DNA from: Glandiceps talaboti
Taxonomy: Eukaryota > Hemichordata > Enteropneusta > Spengelidae
Assembly: GCF_964340395.1 (NCBI RefSeq)
Contig: NC_135565.1
Coordinates: forward strand, 17,079,709-17,097,208
Length of the DNA: 17,500 nucleotides
Reading direction: 5' to 3'
The translations under genes and the position numbers were made by a program. The notes under the pieces are model-generated. The model was not told the DNA's origin. It saw only the letters and a list, made by a program, of their open reading frames with translations, and did no database searches. Positions 1 through 7,800 of the stretch are shown piece after piece; the stretch's first letter is position 1, and every line of letters starts with the position of its first letter.

Positions 1-595
1 CAGCTGTCGGCTGTGACGGGAATCCATACACGTTGAGAACAGGTGTTTTTTTTACCAAATGTGAAATATACCCTGCAGTTATAATTATCCAGAAAAAAAG
101 CATAACAACTTCGCCAATGTCTGGTAACTAGTTTACAGTAATACCATCACAATTGGACGACACCCAACATGAAGCAGAGTTACAGAAGGCCTATGTAACT
201 ACTCCGCCACAATGTCTCCAGTTTTGACGACTTCCCTTTAACAAGCGCCATACATGTAATAAAGGACACAGGGTTGTCTTTTTGGCATCGTCCAAGTAAA
301 CCACTTACGGCATCGATGGCTCACAGAAGAAAAATAAGAATTGATTTGCGAGAATACTCTTTCAATTTTGTGAATACTTGGATTTGTGGTGAATTGTGTG
401 ACAGAAAAAAAGACACCCGTGTGTAGTACATAGGTGACAATGGGTATTTTCCTTGATCAAATGTCACATTTTATATATATATCACATGGGACGGGCATAC
501 AAGTTGAAAATAGTTGTTTATTCTTTGAATAAAAGATACTGTTAAAAGTATCAGTAAAATTTTGTTAAAGCTGCAACTGACACCCTTTTTCACCA
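1..595. other. 3' flank of the gene, no recognised feature
   Basis: AT-rich sequence beyond the candidate poly(A) site. No open frame of note and no repeat structure recognised apart from a short TATATATA run near 473-482. Confidence 0.4.
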
Positions 596-601
596 TTTAT
601 T
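596..601 (-). terminator. Candidate polyadenylation signal (AATAAA)
   Basis: An AATAAA on the minus strand lies about 325 nt downstream of the stop codon at 925, within CTCAATAAATGG. A 3' UTR of this length is ordinary. It is the first canonical hexamer I see after the stop. Confidence 0.45.
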
Positions 602-924
602 GAGCACCCAGCTCTCCCACGTTTGTTTGTGCTCTTGAGAAATTAAAACATTTTAAGATGAGTCCTGGGTGAGAGCATGTGAATATTTTTAAATAATTTT
701 ACAATCAGTTCAACAAAATGAATATTAAATACACGAAACATATATTGTTGTCCTGTTTTCTTAACAATGAAGAGTAACCTTTTGATAACAAACTAACAAA
801 AAAAATGCTCGCGCTTTAAGTTATATATGATGTCACATTTCCCATAATGCAGCATTCAAGATGACGGTTTTCCCAAGGGTAAAGTTACTACGTTTTTTTC
901 TTTCAGTGCAGTGATTAATCGACT

Positions 925-1076
925 TTAGTTAGCTTTGATAAATATTCCATGAAGTCCAAACGCCATCGGAATAGGAATCACTGCACGTGCAATTTCTTCA
1001 AATGTTTTGGCATCCAGAATTAACAAGTATGCCGGCATATCTTTCTTCGATGTCAGGATGCATGACAACACAACAC
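925..1076 (-). CDS. Carotenoid oxygenase exon 8 (C-terminus)
   Basis: Completes Gly474 and codes residues 475-523, then TAA at 927-925. It contains [28 protein letters not shown] and the closing LHGIFIKAN. His516 in LHGIF is the fourth iron ligand. The acceptor is CTCTCCTCAG|GT. Family proteins end within a few residues of this point, so the C-terminus is complete. Confidence 0.95.
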
Positions 1077-4000
1077 CTGAGGAGAGACACAGAAAGACAA
1101 ATTGCAAATATTCTGTCAAGTTTATGACAAACCATTCACTCCTTGGCTAGACATGCAGTATTGAGTAAAATAAACTGGGAATTGCTCTCAGTGAATGATA
1201 TCCTTGTATGTAGCCGAATACACTCACGGAAGCTTACAGTAATTACAGGGGGGGGGGTGGTTCTCGAGGAAGAGCCACTTTAGAAAATAGAATTATGACC
1301 AAGGCCAGGAAAGGTCACATTTTTTCTGTCACTCATCGTATTATCTCACCGCTGCCATCAGTTACAAATCCTACTGCTGGCACATCCCACCACCGCCACT
1401 ACTAGCACCCATGCATCAATGTTGTGGTGTGAGGAGATGTGGGTCTCACAGAAGTAAAGGAGAACAGAGTGGTAAGGTATTAGGTGATAATATGATGGAG
1501 TAGAAATGTTGACCTCATCGGGAGTGCCCTATGTAATCTTTTCAGTCAGTTACATCATGGAAGTAGTACCTCCATGATTACATACACGCACGGGAATTAA
1601 TTAATGCTTCATACTGTGGTGGCAGTAGTGGGAAATAACCAAATGTCTTTAAAACTATCAGTAACGTGGCAGTGGTGTGATCAAGTCATGATCTTAGCCA
1701 TTGACTCGTGTCCCTTATCATGTCTGACAAAGTTTAAACCTTGTTTTTAGTTTGTTTTAAAACAAAATACGAACAGGCAGGGACGATTACTCATATGGAG
1801 CCCACAGGTGCTATGTTGCCGGGCCTGGGTGACGCCGACATAGCTTGTGGTACGACTGGGGAAGCCACCATAACCACTTTCATACATCCTCACTGGACGA
1901 ATCCTGGGCTAAAACAATTACAAGCTATCTATTTCCTATATATAACCACCGACCAACATATTCACTGGATGAATCTGGGGCTCGAACATTCGCAGATTCT
2001 CTATTCACGAGAATCACTACTTACCGTCATCCTCACAGGTGGAATTTGGGGCTGCAACAAAAGCTGGTTCTCCTGGATAGTGAAACTCCGTGTCTTTCCA
2101 TTCTTTGCAAGTTTTCGCCTGGTAATCAACCTTCATGAGCTGAAATAGGTATAGATAGTTGAAGGTAATGGTGGTCGAATGGTTAGAGTGACTGGCTTGG
2201 AAGCTGCGGTTTTACCCTCACACACTGCCGTTTGCCGAAGTCGGCTCAGTTATATAACAGAGGGCCTAGTGTGATGGAGGTTGTCATGTGAATGCTTTAA
2301 TCCTATTCGCAAAAAAGAGACTGCAGTGGATTGTATATATGTTCCCGGCCCCAGGGGGGTTGAGGAAGTATAAAGGGCTGCTGTGCCGTCATGGTCTGTG
2401 CAAGAGTAATAAAAAGGACTTTGTGCACAGTGTTTTAAAAGCGTTATACAAAAATAACATTAATTATGATGTATGAATGGATAAAACAAGTAAGGTGGAC
2501 TGTTTTCTTTGAATATCCTTCTCATATTCCAAACTTTGAAATATCATAGTTTTAATACGGCGTATTCCGGTTATCGAACTTCCGGTTGTTTCGCAGGAAA
2601 GTATCGCGAGAGGGCGCACCATATCTGACAAAGTGAGGGCCAGAATTTTCGTCATGGCATCTAATAGTATGGCGATGTATGAAGCTGTCAACAAAATGGG
2701 CGTAAAAGAACTCCGTGCATTCATAAAAGAGTGGAAAATTACTACTTCTAAATCTACTAGATATCGCCAGAAATGCTGTCAACCTTGGTCTTGAAACACT
2801 AGAAAATGATAATTTTCTGAGAGAACGGAAGAGGAGACGAATAGTGGATGTCAAGCATCAAAAGATAGAACTAATCGACAGCGGAAACATTGAAAGTTGG
2901 ACGGAGGACCTTCGAAATATACCCGATGTAGACATGATAAACATATTTCTTTACCTTACTGGTGTCTGTTGCTTGACAAAAGAACGATTAGAAAATTACA
3001 AATCTGACAACAGCTTCCAATCTGATTAAAATCCGATGTAGATGTTGGCTGATCGTTCATTGCTATTTTACCTTCGTTATTTTGCCTGAATTGACCTTCT
3101 TGGTACATGTTTACATTTTTTAGCTTGCCTGATCGCCTCCTCTACGATCAGGCTAAAAAATGTAAACATGTACCAAGAAAAATAATATCAGGCAAAATAA
3201 CGAAGGTAAAATAGCAATGAACGATTAGCCGACATCTACATCGGATTTTAATCAGATTGAACAGCTTCCAGCTACAGTCATTGCAATATTGAGAGTTCGG
3301 TCGACAATTACCAAGCCACATGTTTATATTGTAACTGATGTCGCCGCATACTTAGGCCTTTCTTGTTTATTAGAACAGTGGTGTAGCACCACGGGTGAAA
3401 TCATAAAACTTTGTCCGGAAAAAAACATTTCATGTACTGGTTATAAGTTGGCATAAACATATTTGTATTGATATACTCATCTTTACTATCACACTTTGAT
3501 TAGCTTGCTATTCTTTATTCAGGACCATCAGTGTATAAAAAACCCCATTGAAGTCGGCAACGAATCATAAATATTGTTATTATGATTGATGTACCACACC
3601 GCCCACCCCTTCAATGAATCGGCCTTCCATGTAACGTTTACGTGGTTCACTCATCATACCATGTCTTATACCGATCTGATTAAAATCCGATGTACATGTC
3701 GGCTGATCGTTCATTGCTATTTTACCTTCGTTATTTTGCCTGAATTGACCTTCGTGGTACATGTTTACGTTTTTGTCCTGATCGGTAGAGGAGGCGATCA
3801 AACATGTACCACGAAGGTCAATTCAGGCACAATAACGAAAGTAAAATAGCAATGAACGATTAGCCGACATCTACATCGGATTTTAATCAGATTGGTTTTA
3901 TACAAGCTGCAATAACTGTAGCGTATATTGTGATTTTGAGGGTTCTTTCCTCTGTTTTTGTACCTTTTTCCGTTCCGATGTTTGACTGGAAGCAATCGCT

Positions 4001-4730
4001 ACAATTTCTCCAACGGTAACGCAAATGGACGAGGTCACACTGAAAACGTGAGTGAGATGTCAGTGTACTACCCGTTTCAAAATGTTGCTACTTTTGGGTT
4101 TTCCTCACGGTCGAATTGTAGAGCCAAACTTACGCGAAATAGGAGAACAAGAGGTTAATTTGCTATTTCGTTATTTGATGGGCGATAATGCAATATTATA
4201 GCGTAAAGTTACGGGGAATGACAGAAAATCTTTAGTCAGTGGTTACGATGCCTATAGACTCTATGCTCTACAATTCTGGCCCTCACTTCCGGTTCTAAAA
4301 CAGCGCCCCTAGTGGCCAAACAATCATATCTTTTATCTTTTCGGGGCTTCTTCGATAACCGGAATACGGCGTATTGTTCTGTCGTTGTAGTAGACGGGTG
4401 CTGAATCAACAGTAAACTTACCGTAGTGGCAGTTTTACCAACGCCGTAAACATATCGATATTTCTTGCCATTATATCGGTCATAATCTATGATTGGCAGC
4501 TCAATACCTATTGAAGCAAAGTGAAAAAGGTAAGTACTTGTATATTTGTGTTTCGAACAAATGTTTATTCATTCAAGTCACAATCCAGCAGAAAGAATCA
4601 ATGGAACTACATTACATGTGAATGCTACCAATACAAAGCATTTGTGATACATAGAACTGTCTCTCGGCCTACCTTTCTGCCTACATGCGCGTGCGTGTCT
4701 ATGTCTGTCTGTCAGTCAGTCAGTCAGTCA

Positions 4731-4801
<71 letters not shown>

Positions 4802-7800
4802 CGTCCGTCCGTCCGTCCGTCCGTCCGTCCGCCCGCCCGCCCGCCCGCCCGCCCGTCCGTCCGTCCGTCCGTCCGCCCGCCCGCCCGCCCGCCTGTCTGT
4901 CTGTCACTCACTCACTCACTCACTCACTCACTCACTCACTCACTCACTCACTCACTCACTCACTCACTCTAACAAACTCAAAAGACATGTTAGACAATTC
5001 TGCATTATGGATTGAAATGGTAACAGCTGTATCTTCTTTACCTTTGTCAGTAATTGTTTCCCAGTGAATGTATACATCACCATTTTGTTTCTTGACAGCA
5101 GCAGAAGTTGTGTAGTCTAAAGATATCAAATTACTCTCTATTGGTGTATCCTGAAAACATATCAAAGAAAAATACATATGAAATACAGTGATGTTATGAA
5201 AAATATAGGTATAGAGGACACACACACACACACAAACAAACAAACAAACAAACAAACAAACAAACAAACACACACACACATGTAGTACGAGTGCTTCGAG
5301 AATTAATTTGTTTGAAAATCGAAAGAGCTAGAATCATGCTAACTTTGTGAAAGCATCTCTTGGTCCTTTTGACACAAAGTAGCTTACTGAAATGTTGTTG
5401 TTCACTAACTTGTGAATTGCTTTTCACCGAAACTGCCAATCTGCAGAGTTATCACAATGTTTATTGATCTTTGAAGTAAGATATATACGTTTGTAGATCA
5501 TTGTACAATGAATCATTTTATTTCCTTTCTGCTTAGCCCACTATGCAATTTTGGTCGTAGCTTTTTGGAAAAGTAACAGTCAGGACAAGTCCTTATGAAA
5601 ACATACTAAGTAAAGCTCTTTCCTAAACTTAACTTTCGAAGTTCTACCCGGAGTGCTGGACTACTTCGCCCTTGTCTCCTCTAGGTTTCAACCAACTTTC
5701 TAAAATACGAAACCACAGGAATAATGCACACACCATGTTTCAGGTACGCAAGAACGATATGAATTTTAGGTACTAAACCTTTCCTGGAACCCCATTTCAG
5801 TCAAATCAAATGCTACACAAACACATTTGGAAGACCGACAGGTAGACCTTTTGGGCAGCACATAGCCATGTAGCTTTTCAATGGTATAACCCCACCCCCT
5901 GGGCGAACACATACCCCGCATACACTCAAACATGTAGGCGTGTAAAGAATTATGTACCTCAGTAATATTGAGCGGTAGTGCATACCGTCTAAGCTCCATA
6001 TTCAAGATTGGATAATTATTTCTCCGGATGTTTTCAAAGGTCATAGCCTCTATTATTCTTATATCATCATGGACAGACACATCGACAATGATATGGTCTC
6101 CATCTTCGTATGTATTTGCATGGTGAAAGGAGAAAAATCCATCTGTGACGTAGTTTACTGCCATTCGTTTTCCCGTATCTCGTCGAATCACGTGGAATAT
6201 CGCGGGGCTTTTGGGGTCAAATTCCAAGGCGTTGCTGACCGGGGTTCCAGTAAGCTTGGCCATAGCAATTTTCCGTACATTAACATACAACGGTTGCTCA
6301 AGGAACACAATGAAATTTTTCGTTATTCCGAAACTATGGAAATACGAGGGATACAGTCGATATTTCGTGGGAATTCTGCATATTATAGTGGCATTTTGTA
6401 GAGCTCCTTCATCTGTGAGGGGAAATCAGAAAGACATATAATTACCCATTCAGCCTGGTTATCTGTGTCATGTGAAAGAAACGAAACGAAAAGTAAAAGT
6501 GACCGACATTGTATTTGTATATTGTTGTCTTTACCATGATTCACTTTTTCGGAGAAGCAAACATATTTTGGAAGATAGACGTGTAATGTTTCACGATAGA
6601 TAGGTGGTTGACACACATTATGGTCTATAGATTCCCACAGCCTCATCTCGAGAAGAACAATTGTATGGTTATCCTATAAAATGTATGTATGTATGTATGT
6701 ATGTATGTATGTATGTATGTATGTATGTATGTGTGTGTGTGTGTGTGTGTGCGTGTATGCGTGCGTGTCTGGATGTATGTATGTATGTATGTATGTATGT
6801 ATGTATGTATGTATGTATGTATGTATGTATGTATGTATGTATGTGTTAACGTTTGTATGAAAGTTTGCCTGCTTATTTGTTTTTTGTGTTTGTCTACGTG
6901 TTTGTTTGTTTGTTTATTTGTTTGTTTGTTTATCTGTATGTTTGTTTGCTTGCTTGTCTCGTTAGCTACTTACCTTTTTTCGGCGGATCAATTTTAATAA
7001 TGCTATAGGTGGTAGTTACTCCGAAGGTATACCCAATATTATAAACAGTACCATCTGGTAGCTTGTGAGGATGTGCAGTGGCACTATTTACAGCTACGTA
7101 TTTCGAATAATCAACCTGTGAATGTGACAGAAGCACACTGATTACATCAATCAAATTGAAGTGACGTCTCACCGCTATTGCCTTATTTTCTCGTTTTACT
7201 ACAGAGCTCATTGAAAATATTTGGAATGGCAGTTCAAAATACAATAGTAGTCCACAGGATATGACAGCCCATAGTCCACATCACAGTCACTCATGAATAC
7301 GACAATGGCATATCAACTATTGACAACACTATGCCGTGAGTGTAAACATTCCCTGGTCGGATCACTTACTGCGCAATGTATTGATTGAGAACGTGAGTTT
7401 GTTCTAGGATTATCAATCTGTTAATAAATGCAAAGTTGGAAAACTCTATAAGACAGTGGTAACAGTAGAAAATAGTGGGGGGGGGGGAGTGAGAGGAAAC
7501 AATATTTAAAGCTTTAATTTGAAATGTAGAGAAAATAATATTAGAAATCCGGAAAATCGCGATTATTGATTATTTGTCCTTTACCCTATGAATATACGCC
7601 CCCCCCCCCCCCCGATTACATCAATCGTACATGGTTGATTTAGAACAAACCTTCTCCAACGTTTCAAGAGTTTCGGGGTCGATTTTACGAAGATACTGCG
7701 ACTCGGTACAAACGTAGACATCGTCATTTATTGCTGCCAAACTGATGTTGCAATTATCTTCTAACGTCGGTGGTATAAAGTAGGAGAAGAAGTTCTGAAA

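Larger units (their letters stand above)
2556..4375. mobile_element. Degraded DNA transposon with terminal inverted repeats, carrying nested MITEs
   Basis: The left end cgtattccggttatcgaa (2561-2578) is matched inverted by ttcgataaccggaatacg (4351-4368). A second inverted pair lies inside: agtgagggccagaatt near 2632-2647 and its complement near 4272-4287, with weaker similarity between them, so the inverted ends span roughly 90 bases each. The direct repeat aatacggcgtatt (2554-2566 and 4363-4375) covers the boundary. It is nearly palindromic, so the target duplication (TA, or a longer one) is ambiguous. Without the two inserted MITEs the element would be about 1.3 kb. It carries the broken ORF starting at 2654. 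Confidence 0.6.

Noticed and set aside
1885-2058. CRISPR-like spaced repeats
   Set aside because: Eukaryotic context, degenerate copies and similarity continuing through the spacers; explained by duplication of the exon end.
1741-2148. 135-residue plus-strand open frame
   Set aside because: It is antisense to exon 7 and its decayed copies; no domain, while the minus strand has clear family motifs and splice sites.
2162-2240. Functional tRNA gene
   Set aside because: Box A is good but box B is poor and the stems do not fold as a complete cloverleaf; a SINE head explains it better.
3580-3995. Plus- and minus-strand open frames of 65-87 residues
   Set aside because: They come from the arms of the palindromic MITE copy 2; being open on both strands with similar peptides reflects the inverted repeat.
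4521-5015. 164-residue Ser/Val/Pro/Arg-rich protein
   Set aside because: Translation of the tetranucleotide repeats in intron 5.
6069-6441. Plus-strand open frames of 110 and 76 residues
   Set aside because: Antisense shadows of exon 4.
6661-6997. Tyr-Val-Cys-Met repeat proteins
   Set aside because: Translation of ATGT/GT repeats in intron 3.
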